Notes: a model not told the origin generated them from the sequence alone. A DNA stretch of 64,000 nucleotides from Balaenoptera acutorostrata (GCF_949987535.1 NC_080067.1:63298405-63362404); one strand, 5' to 3'. Counted from the first letter of the stretch, positions 37,450-49,058 are shown. Numbers and translations: made by a program.

Positions 37450-37805
37450 GTTTTATGGACTGAATTGTGTCCCTGTCCCTCCCCCCCTATCAAATTCATA
37501 TGTGGAAGCCCCAACCCCCAATATGACCTTTAAGAAAGTAATTAAGGTTAAATGAGGTCACATGAATAAGACTGGTGTCCTTATAAGAAAGACACTAGGA
37601 GTGTGCGTGCACAGGGGAAAGGCCAGGGGAAGACACAGCAGGGAGATGGCCGTCTGCGAGCCAAGGGGGCCTCACCAGAAACCAACTCTGCTGGCACCTT
37701 GATCTTGGAATTCCAGCCTCCAGAACTGCGAAAAAAACAGAATTTCTGTTGTTTAAGCCACTCTGTGGTATCCTGCTGAGGAAGCCCTAACAGACTAAAA
37801 CACAG
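37450..37805 (+). mobile_element. MaLR-type solo LTR
   Basis: Opens tttatggactgaattgtgtc, has cccaacccccaatatgacc, ctggtgtccttataagaaag and ccagcctccagaactgcg, then tctgttgtttaagccactct and closes caccctaacagactaa-like. This is an old non-autonomous ERVL-MaLR LTR with no coding capacity. Confidence 0.85.
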
Positions 37806-37860
37806 AGTTTAGCATTTGGTTTAGAACATTTCTTGGTTCTTACTAAAGAACTGACTTTAG

Positions 37861-37995
37861 GGAATTCCCTGGCAGTCCAGTGGTTAGGACTCTGCACTTC
37901 TACTGCAGGGGGCAAGGATTCGATCCCTGGTTGGTGAATTAACATCCCACATGCTGCACAGTGCGGCCAAAAACAAAAACAAAAACAAAAATAAC
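37861..37995 (+). mobile_element. Short CHR-type SINE at the head of a composite insertion
   Basis: Runs from ggaattccctggcagtcc to gcggcc and a CAAAAA-repeat tail. The left flank aaagaactgactttag (37845-37860) has no partner directly after the tail. Its partner, with one change, is at 38313-38328, beyond about 315 further bases. Confidence 0.93.
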
Positions 37996-38312
37996 CCACA
38001 GATTGCTGGACTCCACCTTCAGAGTCTCTGGTTCTTGAGGCCTGGCAAAGGGCCTAAAAGTTTGCATTTCCAGCAAGTTCCTCAGTGACGCTGATGCTAC
38101 TGGTCCCTGCCTTCTGAGAACCAATGATTAGGCTATTTGGTTAACTTAGTGGTTATCTACCATGGTTTTTCCCTTACACACCTGATTGTTATAACATGAA
38201 CAATGCCCCAATCCAGGAGTCATGCCCCAGTCCAGGAGTAGGATGGGCAAGGTGCTGATCCCTCATCAGGGAACTAAGATCCCACATGCCGCTCAGAGAA
38301 GCCAAAAAAACA
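37996..38312 (+). mobile_element. Extra DNA inserted together with the SINE
   Basis: The first ~135 bases (cagattgctggactccacc, gtttgcatttccagcaagtt) are an old hAT-class MER-type repeat. The last ~60 (38255-38312) are the 3' half of another short CHR SINE (gggaactaagatcccacatg, then gccaaaaaaac) with no 5' half. Together with the SINE at 37861 this stretch lies inside a 16-bp near-perfect direct repeat. Confidence 0.65.
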
Positions 38313-38571
38313 AAAGAATTGACTTTAGAATGGTCACATCTTAAAATGATGGAATTGTTCTTACTGCTTTGTGCTTTGCTTCTCCATTTAAACAACTAAG
38401 ACTGACACCATTGCAGTTTGTTATTGAGTATGACGGCCAGATATTGACTACCCATTCCTATTTACAGTATGCTAAGTTCTATACAAATATTCCAAGGTCA
38501 CGATCTTAGCACACTGAGTAATTTTAGGTAAAATGGCTTAATAATTTTAAAAAACCCAATAAAATTAACAT

Positions 38572-38745
38572 AGCGGTTAACACAGTGCTTACAATGTAGC
38601 AGACACCCTTCTAAGTGCTCTTTGTGTATTGATTCATTTAATCCTCACAACAATCTTGTCAGGCATTTACTATAATTATCCCCATTTCACAGATGAGGAA
38701 ATCAGGCACAGGAGGTTAACTAACTCATCCCAGGTTTTACAGGTA
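38572..38745 (+). repeat. MIR fragment
   Basis: cagtgcttacaatgtagc, attcatttaatcctcacaac and ccccatttcacagatgagga are diagnostic MIR phrases. Confidence 0.9.
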
Positions 38746-38905
38746 GGAATTGCAAACTGAGATTGATACAGCTGGAACTGACCTAATTTACCTAGACATT
38801 TGTCCATGTGATTAGCATCCTAATAGGAAGTATTACCATTTGACAATGTGTTGAGGATGATTTGTTTATTTTCAGATGCAACTCAAAATTTAAGTAGAAT
38901 ATAGG

Positions 38906-39135
38906 GACTTCCCTGGTGGTCCAGTGGTTAAGGATCTGCCTTCCGGCACAGGGTACACAGGTTCAATCCCTGGTCAGGGAACTAAGATCGCACATGCAGC
39001 GGGGAAACGAAGCCTACGTGCTCTAGAGCACGTGCGCCACGACTAGAGAGAAGCCCGGGCACCGCAACAAAGAGCCCGCATGCCGCAACTAAGCCGCAAT
39101 GCAGCCAAATAAATAAATAAATAAATAAATAAATA
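38906..39135 (+). mobile_element. CHR-type SINE of intermediate length
   Basis: The head is gggacttccctggtggtcc, with caatccctggtcagggaac like the short family, followed by part of the long-family body (ctctagagcacgtgcgccac) and an AAAT tail. The flanks agtagaata and aatagaaca are similar. Confidence 0.9.
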
Positions 39136-40264
39136 GAACATGAGTTCTGCGATGAAACTAAGTGCTGCGTGTGATGTTGTGCGTCAAGGGCAGGATATGA
39201 GTATTTAGCCTCAAACTGAATTCAAGCTTTCTTTGCCCCTCTCCACCCAAGTATCACTGAAGAGAAAACATTACAATCCAATTTGCAGCTTTCTAACCAA
39301 AGGTTCCTCACAAGATTCTAATGTCTTAACCAAAACTGGGCCCATAATACTGAGGGCTACCCTTTGGAGACTGGAGGGCCTTTCTCTAAAGCTCTGAGTG
39401 ATCTGCTGATCTCTCTCCAGACATCTCGATTTCATTCTCTCTAACTCCGCACTGTTTCTACTATGTTTACTGCAAAAATCCGAACTGTGCCTCTGTGCCG
39501 AGACCCTGTCAAGTTATGCTCTAGACTGAGTTTTCGTAGCCTGGGTATACAAATTTTGAAAAACAGAGAACAAAATCTTCCTCTCTCTTTTCTATGTTGA
39601 GTAGTTCCTTAGATGATAAAGACATTACAGTGTTGCACATATAGAAGATCTTCAATAAACACTTCTGAGCTATAAAAAAATTATCTTTGGTGCCATTCCC
39701 AACAAAAATTTAATTTTATATATGATTGGTACAAATGGATACTGTAGAATGCGTAAGAAGTCTTTGGGGAAAGGAAAGGGGAATTCTGTGAACAATTCTC
39801 CATCCCAGAAGATAAGAATGTTGTAAGTTTGTACATCGTTCTGGGAAAAGGGTCTTCAGCAGTTAAAGAGTTAAGCCTGAGTGACGGCAGGCAGCAGCTG
39901 GAGGGAGCATTTAGGGTGCCAGGCAGGAAGGGTGGAGTCCAGGACTTGGGCTGGCAGGAAGGGGTAGAGGAGGGGGGAGGGAGAAGAGAGCACGGCGCCT
40001 GGAGGGGAGGGTTTTTAGTGGTTCTCAGCCTGGAAGACTTCCTCTCACAATTTGAAGCCAGATGTTGGCCAGGAAATTTCTCCCATTGCTGCAGAAAGGA
40101 TGAAAAGGTACTGAGTGCAGATAGAGTGATGCCAAAGTTGGGAGATACAGGCCTTGTGCCCAGAATGTATTTGGGACTTCCAGCATTTGAATGGAGCTAC
40201 CTGAAAGTAGGAATTGAGATGCTTAGACATCTAGAAACACGCTGATTTTTATTTAAGAACGCTT
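39136..40264. other. Single-copy stretch, no supported gene
   Basis: Contains a 138-codon open frame at 39829-40245 over a purine-rich, GC-richer patch. It has no recognisable domain, no conserved initiation context and no neighbouring exon-like sequence, so I do not call it. Confidence 0.4.
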
Positions 40265-40455
40265 TAAGATAGTTCTTAAATAATAATCATAACACCTAAC
40301 ATTTATTTAGCAATTTTTACATGCCAAGAGCTGCATTGAATGTTTTATATTCATTATCCCATTTAATTCTTAAGAACCCTATGAGGAAAGTCTCTGTTTT
40401 AGAAAGTATTCCTCAGTAAGGCTTTGCAGGCTACATAGTTTGCCCAAAGTGTAAA
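40265..40455 (+). repeat. MIR fragment
   Basis: caacacctaacatttattt-like start, catgccaagagctgcattg, cccatttaattcttaagaac and ctatgaggaaagtctctgtt mark MIR. Confidence 0.75.
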
Positions 40456-40586
40456 TTTAAATAGTACAAATTTTTAAAAGTTAGAAACATGATCTCCATA
40501 CAAATATATAATGTCCAAGATTTGCTTACCTCATTTATGAGGGAAACAGATGGTTCAGAGGGGAGGATAGGAGATTGTACATGTGG

Positions 40587-40604
40587 GCGCGTGCTCGCGC
40601 GTGC

Positions 40605-40648
<44 letters not shown>
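40587..40648. repeat. GC/GT alternating microsatellite
   Basis: A gcgcgtgctcgcgcgtgcgc run passes directly into (GT)n. It is strictly alternating purine-pyrimidine over most of its length, a Z-DNA-prone sequence. Confidence 0.97.
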
Positions 40649-40649
<1 letters not shown>

Positions 40650-40945
40650 TCACCATTGGAAGAAAAGAATCTTAGATAAGATTGCAAAGAAAGGTAGAGA
40701 AGACTGACTAATGTCCTACAGAGCAATACAACCAAAACCTTTAGGGTTCTTTTCCATTGGACATAAATTATTTGTTTATCTCTGTAGGACAAAAATAATT
40801 TGCAACTTAACAATCTTCTAGACATTAACATCTACTTTCAAAGACTTGGAACCCTAATCTGTAAAACACAGTAGGTCAAACAAAATTAGATGCCCCAGAC
40901 AATTGGGTAACCTCAGGTGGATTTATTGGGCAATGTTGTCTACAG

Positions 40946-41145
40946 CACTATCCAATGAAACTTTCCATGATGATGGAACTGCTCTGCCACTGCACTGCCC
41001 AGTAAGGTAGCCACAGGCCACATATGGCTAGTGAGCACTTGAAATGTGATTAGTGTGATTGAGGAACTGAATTTTATTTGATTTAAATTTAAATGGTCAC
41101 ACCTGACTAGTGATTGCTGTATTGGATTGTGTTCGATGACACAGC
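40946..41145 (+). mobile_element. MER5A-type DNA transposon
   Basis: acagcactatccaatgaaac, aggtagccacaggccacat, gagcacttgaaatgtgatta, and AT-rich tail. Same family as 35058-35225. Confidence 0.85.
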
Positions 41146-41245
41146 TCTTTGAGTTGAAAAAGCACAGTCTGCAGAATATGCAGATGGTTCCAGATGCACA
41201 ATAAATATTAAGAGACACTTTCTTGGGTGATACTGACAAAAGTGG

Positions 41246-41318
41246 TCTATTTTTTAATTGGAGTAGAGTTGATTTACAGTATTCTGTTAGTTTCAGGTGT
41301 ACAGCATAGTGTTTGTTG
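41246..41318 (-). mobile_element. L1 3'-terminal scrap, reverse
   Basis: taattggagtagagttgat and ttagtttcaggtgtacagca are the complement of the extreme L1 3' UTR end common in cetartiodactyls. Confidence 0.7.
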
Positions 41319-42227
41319 TTTTATGTTTTGAAAAGCTCTGCTCCAATCCATGCTCTTCTAGAATCCGCTTTCTAAAAAAAGCAAAGGTGGTATTATCGAT
41401 CCCATTTAACAGACAGGTAACTGATGGTCAGCTGTTGAAGGCAATACAATTAGTGGTAAAGCTGGGATTTGGACCCAGGTGTGTCTGTTGGAAGGTTGAA
41501 ATCACAAATGCCTACAGAGGCCAGGTAGGGCAGACAGATGAGTCAAGAGCTTTGGTTATAAAACAAAGCAGCTAGTCTGGATCTGGTTGATTACAGTCCA
41601 GAATTGCCAGGTCACATCTTGTAATTTTTTCAGGAAAATCCGTAATTCTGGACTCTCATGTAATATATTCTTGGTTTTAAGACCCTGTATGGACCAAACA
41701 AGACAAATTTGCCACCCTGATACAGCCCGCAGGCCACCAGTTTTTAACCCTGGCTAGCACAACAGTGGGAAAGCTTTCCTCTTTGCCCAGCTGCTTCTAC
41801 AGGGAACTGAGAACGTGGATTTGGTCTTCCCAGTCCTTTCCAGGCAGAGTCAAGGGCTTCTCACAGCAATGACCCTTTCAATATTTGTCACATGTCACTA
41901 GATGGTTATTTACATGTTTGTCTTCTCAGCTAGATTGCAAGTCCCTAGAGGAGAGGAACATCTACTCAGCTACCTATCGCCTGCATAACACCTGGCAAAT
42001 AGAAAGCATTTAATACATGCTAGTTGAACAAGCATGCATAAAAATTAGAAGCTTAAATAAATACAGCAGTTATGGGCCATTTCTTCATTTTCACTTTAAA
42101 ATTCTATGGCCAAACTTGTTGTGTTGTTGTTGTTACTGTTGTTGTTGCTGTTTTTAAGCCTAGGCTCAGACTTCCACACAAATATTACACACAATAATTC
42201 AGAAATTATCTCAAAGTAATAATGGCT
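41319..42227. other. Non-coding stretch with MIR remnant
   Basis: A MIR-like piece lies at about 41390-41480 (cccatttaacagacaggtaa, ctgggatttggacccagg). The rest is unassigned. A short (GTT)n run is near 42118-42150. Confidence 0.45.
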
Positions 42228-42440
42228 ACCATCTTTTAATTTTATTTTTATTTATTTTTAATTTTTTTTCCTACCATCTTTTTAAAAGACTGCTATGCAT
42301 AAGGCTCTTTCTGTACATTATCTTATTTAATTCCCTCCAATAACACAGTGAAGTAAACATTGTCATCTCTATTTTACTGAAGAGAAAACAGATTCAGAAT
42401 CGTTAGGTAATTTGCCCAAGGTCACACAGCTCTCAACTCT
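42228..42440 (+). repeat. MIR fragment
   Basis: ataaggctctttctgtacat, cttatttaattccctcc, ttttactgaagagaaaacag and cccaaggtcacacagctc are MIR phrases. It is split by a T-rich insert at 42236-42275 with the words taccatctttt on both sides. Confidence 0.85.
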
Positions 42441-43546
42441 GTTGCTTCCCACTATGAACGCTCTGTGAGCTCTGCTCAGTGACTCCCCCTGTGCATTTTA
42501 AATCTGTCTGGAAAAAGTTAACATGTCTAATCCCTTTCCTTTGGTGGGGAGTCTGTGAGTGGAGGAGGAAGGTGAGCCAGGGTGGGTCCCTGAGGCCGGA
42601 GCTAGTGGGGCGAGGCTGTCTCGGTGGGTGCAGTCTGCCAGAATTAAGCAAACCAGGCAGCACAGAGCTGGTGTTGGTGAAGACCGGTAGGAGGTCTAAG
42701 AATGACACTGCAAGAAGGAGAGCCAGAAAAAAGAACCCAGAGCCTGAGAATCTGTGAGGAATAGGAGCTTAGGGAAGAACAGATTGTGCCTGCATCAGAG
42801 GGTCATACTGGTTTTCTTTACATAGTCTCTGAAGGTTGATACTTGGGAAAGTCACAGGAAGGCACAAATTCTGTAACATTCCAGAGCAGTGCCAGACACC
42901 AAAGCAGGGACTCAATGACTGATGAACTTTCATAAGGTTGCTTATAAGGGATTCACTAATAGATGTCTCTTACCCTTAAAATTCAAGCAAAACAGAGGCT
43001 CAGAAAATTTGAGAAAGCCAACACAACCCAGTGGGTATTTTGAATTGTAATTTTCTCCTCCCCACACATTTCCTGCACCAGCAATTTCTTCACCCCATGA
43101 AGATGTTACCATTCAGCATCTATTAATCCGTTCATTTGTTTTAAGGATCAAACTAAAATCCATTTGCACATTCACGTGAAATGCTGATCACTCTCAAGGA
43201 AGGCATCATGGAGCTGGGGAAGTTCCAAAATAACCCAAGGAGAGAGAATGACCTCCAGGATTTTAGACTTTGAGTCCTGGGCCTCTAGTGGAGACTCAGG
43301 AAAGTGGTATGATCCCATCCCATGAAATGAGGAAAGGAGTGGACACAGAATTTTCCATCAAACTTCATAGCAAAAGGGCACATGATTTGAAGCTTGAATC
43401 TTACAATTCTAAGGTGCATAAAGAGAGGTATATTATTAAATACAATCTTACACACTTGGTACTAAGTTTATGTAATCTTTTGTCAAGGAGTGGTTCAGGC
43501 TGAAAATAGAAATTGTCTCAAAAAAAGGTAAATATATTCGATCATC
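42441..43546. other. Non-coding stretch, nothing recognised
   Basis: Two opposing ~91-codon frames at 42433-42757 are unsupported. Confidence 0.4.
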
Positions 43547-43562
43547 AAATTCACAATGGGTT

Positions 43563-43859
43563 GGGGCTTCCCTGGTGGCGCAGTGGTTGAGAATCTGCCT
43601 GCCAATGCAGGGGACACGGGTTCGAGCCCCGGTCTGGGAAGATCCCACGTGCCGCAGAGCAACTAGGCCCGTGAGCCACAACTACTGAGCCTGCGCGTCT
43701 GGAGCCTGTGCTCCGCCGCAAGAGAGGTCGTGATAGTGAGAGGCCCGCGCACCGCGATGAAGAGGGGCTCCCGCTTGCTGCAACTAGAGAAAGCCCTCGC
43801 ACAGAAACGAAGACCCAACACAGCCAAAAATAAATAAATTAATTAATAAAATTAAAAAA
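43563..43859 (+). mobile_element. Long CHR-type SINE with 16-bp TSD
   Basis: Complete + strand SINE of the variant with one internal block. A perfect duplication, aaattcacaatgggtt, lies at 43547-43562 and 43860-43875. Confidence 0.97.
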
Positions 43860-43875
43860 AAATTCACAATGGGTT

Positions 43876-45261
43876 ATTAAGAGAATCTAAGGGTGTTTGA
43901 GGACAGATGTGTTTCTGACTCTCTACAGTTGGCATCCTAGAGGGCAAGCGTGCTCAAGAACAAGAAGTCCCTGTATCTCATATAAAACATTTAAAAATGT
44001 TTGTTCAAGCATAAAAATATTTCTGTATCTTGCAAAGGATTTCCTTAGAAAACGACTTTTGTTTAATGGTTTGGACTTCATTTGAAAGGTAAATAAATGA
44101 ATTTCAGTAATGCCAAAAGATACACACTTAAGAGTTTACAACAGTAACTACTTATTTTGAAATGAATGAGCCACCAACAGAAATAGAATATTGAGGTTCA
44201 TGCCAGAATGCAATTTTCTAATATTAGGTTGACTTCATTTCAAAACAGAAAGAAATTCAGCTTAACTGTGATGAGTTCCACGTGATGCTTTATTTATTGC
44301 TGCCAAAATAAAAATATATTTGTCAATGTGTAAAGTTGTAAAACTTACCCTTTTACTGATATAAAACTTAGAATTAGTGTGATGTGACAAACATATCCCA
44401 TTAGAAATGTATCAATTAACCATGTTGACTGATAACCCCAAGTATTTTCTTAATTAATTTTCAAAAGCCACATACTTTCCAAGGAAACTGAAATATTCCC
44501 TTTTTAAACAGATTCCAATTTTTCCCATGCCTGCCTTTGAGGTAAACTAGGTCTTTCTGTTGACTTTACCAAAAATTATTTTATAAAATACAGCCAGCAC
44601 CTCCGCACATTTTTTTTCCCAGAAAAAAACCCGTGGCATATATAAAATTATGTTTCGAACAACTCCAGTCATTAAGAGCAGAGCTGCAAAGACAAGGGCA
44701 GGTTGGTGGGTGGTAGTGGGGGGAGTGGGAGAGTTCTTTTCTGTACTTTGAAATTTGGTTCTCTGTGAAGTAGAATTTCATCAAACTGAATGTGTTATGA
44801 ATTTTAAATATATTTGATGCTAAAAGAGAAAAAATAAGTATGCTGTCCTTTCTTGTAGGCCTGTCTTTAGATGTCATTACCCTGGCAACCCTTACAAATG
44901 GCAACTGACGTCAAGAAAAGAGGAAAAACACTGCTGAGAGCATACACTCCATGCATTATAGATCATCCCGAGGACTTAGGATTCTCAGGCTCATACAGGC
45001 ACTAAATGGCTTTAAGACGAGCACAAGCAATCTTCCCTTTTACAAACACTCTTCATAAACTTTTTAAGGACTCGGAGATCTGAAAAGAGCATCTTCGAGT
45101 CTTTAATTTAAGCAAAATACAGTTCAACTATTAGTTTAGGTGTTCTGCCTCACAATAACCGCCAAGCCCATTAAAGTGTTTGTCACTAGTAAATCTTAAA
45201 AGCAAATGGAAGCTCCCCTTTTCTTCTGAAAGTATTTTTCCCCAGATTTCATTATAAAAGA
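43876..45261. other. AT-rich single-copy stretch
   Basis: No gene or confident repeat. Minus-strand frames at 44581-44904 and 45131-45358 have no support. Confidence 0.4.
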
Positions 45262-45362
45262 GTTCAGACATAGGAAGTTGAAAGAATTTTACAGTGAATA
45301 CCCATATACTCATCACCCAGAGTCTTCCATTACCATTTAACTCTACTGGCCTTATCACATAC
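45262..45362 (-). mobile_element. Old L1 3' fragment, reverse
   Basis: gttgaaagaattttacagtg and accacccagagtcttcc-type wording match the complement of old L1 3' ends, continued after the microsatellite. Confidence 0.5.
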
Positions 45363-45380
45363 CTGTCTGTCTATCTATCT

Positions 45381-45428
<48 letters not shown>

Positions 45429-45459
45429 GCCATCTGTCCATCCATCCATCCATCCATCC
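45363..45459. repeat. Compound (CTAT)n-(CATC)n microsatellite
   Basis: A run of tatctatctatc units, then ccatccatccatcc. Confidence 0.97.
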
Positions 45460-45479
45460 CCTTATTCATACTTTAATCC

Positions 45480-45780
45480 CTCTAATTTTTGATGCATTTC
45501 CAGCATCGAAATTGTAGACATGAGTGTAGTTCCCCCCTAAATACTTCAGCATGCATATCATTAACTATTTGTTTATAGGTTTTCTTTTGATATAACATTT
45601 GCAAACAATGAAATGCACAAATCTTAGATGTACTTTTGCTGAGGTTTGAAAAATGCATACAAAGTCCTATCAAGCTATAAAACATTACTATCACCACAGA
45701 CGGTTCCCACATGCCTCTTCCCATTCAATCCCTGCCCCCACCCACCCTCCATAGGCAACCACACTTCTAATTCCTGGAAG
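45480..45780 (-). mobile_element. Old L1 fragment, reverse
   Basis: gatgcatttccagcatcgaa-like and cccacccaccctccataggc wording fits the old L1 3' UTR complement. Degenerate. Confidence 0.45.
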
Positions 45781-46715
45781 TATTTTTAAGAACCTTGCAT
45801 TAGGGCTTATTACTTCTAAGAGCTTCCTCCCCTGAACTGTCCCAAGGACCGCATTCATCCTTCAGATTACAAGTGTACATGTTCAGTGACATATAAATTA
45901 ATGTGGTCAGCATTTACTTTTCCTCTGTTATAGCTTTCCCTCCACTTCAACTGTGTAATCACAATACCCACCCTCCAGGGACGAAAGGCAAAATCAGAAC
46001 AGGCTGTGTAATTTTCTAGGCTCAGTGCAAAATGAAAATGCAAGGCCCTTGTTCAAAATTAATTAAGAATTTCAAGATGGTGACAGCCAAGCAATAAACT
46101 AAATACAGGGACCTTCTAAATGCAGGGCCTTTCCAACTACACAGGTTACACACTCATGAAGCTTGCCCCGGTCAAAGTATTGAACAACTATTATGGTGTG
46201 GCCCAATTGATCAAATTGTAGCTCAGCCATAGCAGCTGAGTTGGGTTGTGGAGCTACTCTTTTAGTAGCTGGATGGTGAGGGGAGGTCCAGGGGACATGG
46301 CAAAGGGCCAAGGTAGTTGGCAGCAGAGAGGTACTTGGGGGATTCCAGCAGTGGTTATATAACAATATATATGGATGTATCAGGATTTCAGCCTTGGGGA
46401 TGGCCCTTCTGGTGTCCTCCGGCTGAAGAAGTCCCTGGCAAGTGAATCTGGTTCACTCTTTCTTAGTAGCCCACTGCCCCTAAGTCATGAAGCAGTCTTG
46501 TAACCCAAGCTAGACTAACTGGAGAGTTTCCCTATGGTTTTTGTATTTGGAGCTGCAGAGTCAGTACCTCCCCACCTCCAGCCTCCTCCACCATACTATA
46601 TATTGCATTTTTATAAGAGAACCAAGCTAGGGTTTTTCAGGGTTCTGATTACTTTCAGAGTTTAGTGGGACAGGTTTTCTAGATTTATGGTCCATTTTTC
46701 TCCAGGATCTCCACA
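45781..46715. other. Non-coding stretch, nothing recognised
   Basis: No gene. An 88-codon minus-strand frame at 46099-46365 is unsupported. Confidence 0.4.
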
Positions 46716-47669
46716 CATATTATTTTTAATAGACTTTACTTTTAGAGCAGTTTTAGTTTCATAGCAAAATTGAGAAGAAAGTACAGAGAGTTCCCATATA
46801 CCCCCCTTCCCCCCCACATGCATGGTCTCCCCCATTATCAACATCATGAACAAGAGTGGTAAATTTGTTATCATCAGTGAACCTACTTGTCACCAAAGGC
46901 TGTAGCTTATATTAGGGTTCACTCTTGGTATTTTATATTCCATGACAAATGTGTAATGGCATGTATCCACCATCATAGTATAATACAGACCGGTTTCACT
47001 GCCCTAAAAAATCCTCCGTGTTCTACCTATTCATCTCTCCCTCTCCGCTCTTCCCTGGCAACCACCGATCCTTTCATTATCTCCATAGTTTAGCCTTTTC
47101 CAAAATGTAATATAGTTGCAATCATATAGGATATTGTCACTTCAGATGGGGTTCTTTCACTTAGTGATATGCGTTTAAGGTTCTTCCACATCTTTTCATG
47201 GCTTATAGCTCTTTTTTTTTTTTTTTTTAGTGCTGAAGAATATTCCATTGTCCAGATGTGCCACAGTGTATTTACCCATTTACCTAATGAAGGACATCTT
47301 AGTTGCGTCCAAGTTTTGGCAATTATGAATAAAGCTGCAATGAACACCTGTGAACAAGTTTTGCGTGGACGTAAATTTCAACTCATTTGGGTAAATACTA
47401 AGGAGCACAATTGCTGCATCATATGGTAAAACTATGTTCAATTTTACAAGAAACTGCCAAACCATCTCTGGAAGTTGGCTGTACCATTTTGCATTCCCAC
47501 CAGCAATGAATGAGAATGCCTCTTACTCCACATCCCTGCTAGTACTTGGCGTTGTCAGTGTTTTGGATTTTGTCCATTCTAATGGATGTGTAGTGATATC
47601 TCATTTTAATGTCCAATTCCCTAACGATCTATGATGTTGAGCATCCATCTTTTCCTATGCTTATTTGCC
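46716..47669 (-). mobile_element. Old L1 3' portion, reverse, part 1
   Basis: Minus-strand L1 3' UTR and ORF2 C-terminal region. On + the markers are gaatattccattgtccagat, acatcttagttgcgtccaag, ggtaaaactatgttc and cattcccaccagcaatgaat. It is interrupted at about 47685 by an RPL11 retrocopy and resumes at about 48350. Confidence 0.88.
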
Positions 47670-47685
47670 ATCTGCATATCCTTTC

Positions 47686-48349
47686 TTTTTTACTGAAAAC
47701 TTTATTGGCTTCTGTTTTAATTAAATTTTTTTCATTGATATATATTTGACATTTTATATTAAATTAGTTTCAGGTGTACTTTATTGGCCTTTGGATAGAA
47801 ATGGGAATTTATTTGCCAGGAAGGATGATCCCATCATACTTCTGCTGGAACCAGCGCATGGCTTCCTATTTGCTGATTCTGTGTTTGGCCCCATTGCAAC
47901 CTGTTCTACACTTCTGTGATGCTGAAACCTGGTCTACCCAACACCACATAGAAGTCCAGACCATAGATACCAGTTCTTAGGTCACATTTGATCCCCAGAT
48001 CGATGTGTTCCTGGATCCCAAAGCCAAAGTTTCCAGTATCTGAGCAATTCTTTTTTTCTTAACTCATGCTTCATGCCTTTAGACTTCTCTCCAGGATTTC
48101 TTCTGCCTTGGCCTCACAATGGATGGCAATCTTTTCATTTCTCCTGATGCCAAAGGACCTGATGGTGTATCTAGCTTTGGAGAACACAGAGGTTCAGCCT
48201 GTGAGCTGCTCCAGCCCTGAGGCTGCCCGGATCAGTCAGTCTCCACTCTGCCCCACACAGATGTTGAGGCAGAGCTTACAGATGTAAATTTCCCACATAG
48301 GCTCTCCTTTTCACTCTGATCCTGAGCCTTGGTGGAGAATGGGAAGAGT
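47686..48349 (-). pseudogene. RPL11 processed pseudogene, full length
   Basis: The minus strand is an intronless copy of the ribosomal protein L11 mRNA. It runs from a 5' leader beginning with a ctcttcc pyrimidine (TOP-like) motif, through the coding region, to the 3' UTR and an A-rich end. Recognisable peptides include [15 protein letters not shown] and RWFQQKYDGIILPGK followed by stop. The start codon is changed to AAG (48328-48330) and the frame is broken by stops and frameshifts, so it is not functional. Similar words at the edges (atctgcatatcctttc at 47670 and atctgtgtatcttctt at 48350) are a decayed target duplication inside the L1. Its own 3' UTR is split by an L1 scrap at 47710-47778. 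Confidence 0.93.
47710..47778 (-). mobile_element. 69-bp L1 3' scrap inside the RPL11 pseudogene
   Basis: The minus strand reads tacacctgaaactaattt and ends in an A-rich tail, the extreme 3' end of an L1. It is flanked by ctttattggc at 47700-47709 and 47779-47788, so the RPL11 AATAAA region was duplicated as its target site. Confidence 0.85.
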
Positions 48350-48545
48350 ATCTGTGTATCTTCTTTGGTGAGCTGTCTGTTCAGGAGTTTTGCCCATTCC
48401 TTAATCAAGTTTTTTTTTATTGTTGAATTCTAAAGGTTCTTTGTATATTTTGGATAACAGTCTTTTATCAGAGATGTCTTTTGCAAACATTGTCTTCCTG
48501 TCTGTGGCTTCTCATTCTCTTAACAGTGTCTTTTGCAGAGGTATT
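48350..48545 (-). mobile_element. Old L1 3' portion, reverse, part 2
   Basis: Continues the L1 interrupted by the RPL11 copy: tcttctttggtgagctgtct, tctttgtatattttggataa, cattctcttaacagtgtctt. Confidence 0.85.
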
Positions 48546-48930
48546 TTTTTCTTTTTCATTCAAGAAAGTCTAGTCAACTGAGGGGACTACTCAGTAGACA
48601 AGAAGATCCCTGCCTTCATAACGCCTACACTTTAACGGAGAAAATGACAATAAACAGATAAATGAATAAACATATGACAAGCATTTAAGTGGACATAGTT
48701 GGAGAGAAAATTTAAACAGGTTAAGGAGTTAGAGAGTGACTAGAGAAAGATCACTCTGGCTGCTGTGTAGACTTAACGTGGCCCAAAGTAGAATCAACCA
48801 TAGTGGGAACAAGAGCAGGGGTGGGGACACCAGGTGGTAGTCTATTGCAGTCATACAAGCAAGAGATATGTGGGAATGGATTAGGGTGGAAGTTGTGGAG
48901 GTGATGAGAAGTATCCAGATTCTGGACACA
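48546..48930. repeat. Old dispersed repeat, left part
   Basis: gatcactctggctgctgtg and cagtcatacaagcaagagat are phrases of a widespread old mammalian repeat whose family I cannot name. It is split by the SINE at 48931. Confidence 0.5.
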
Positions 48931-49058
48931 AGTTTTTTTTTTTTGGCTGCACCACATGTCTTGTGGGATGTGGGATCTTAGTTCCCCGACCAGGGATTGA
49001 ACCTGGGCCCTTGGCAGTGAGAGCTCCGCGTCCTAACCACTGGACTGCCAGGGAATTC
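48931..49058 (-). mobile_element. Short CHR-type SINE, reverse
   Basis: The + strand shows ggctgcaccacatgtcttgt, ccagggattgaacctggg and gccagggaattcc. The flanks ctggacacaagtt and ctggacactagtt form a 13-bp duplication with one change. Confidence 0.94.

Noticed and set aside
39829..40245. 138-codon open frame
   Set aside because: No recognisable domain, no nearby exon-like or promoter sequence, and a compositionally biased, purine-rich patch.
47774..48287. Plus-strand frames of 68 and 73 codons
   Set aside because: Antisense shadows of the RPL11 processed pseudogene.
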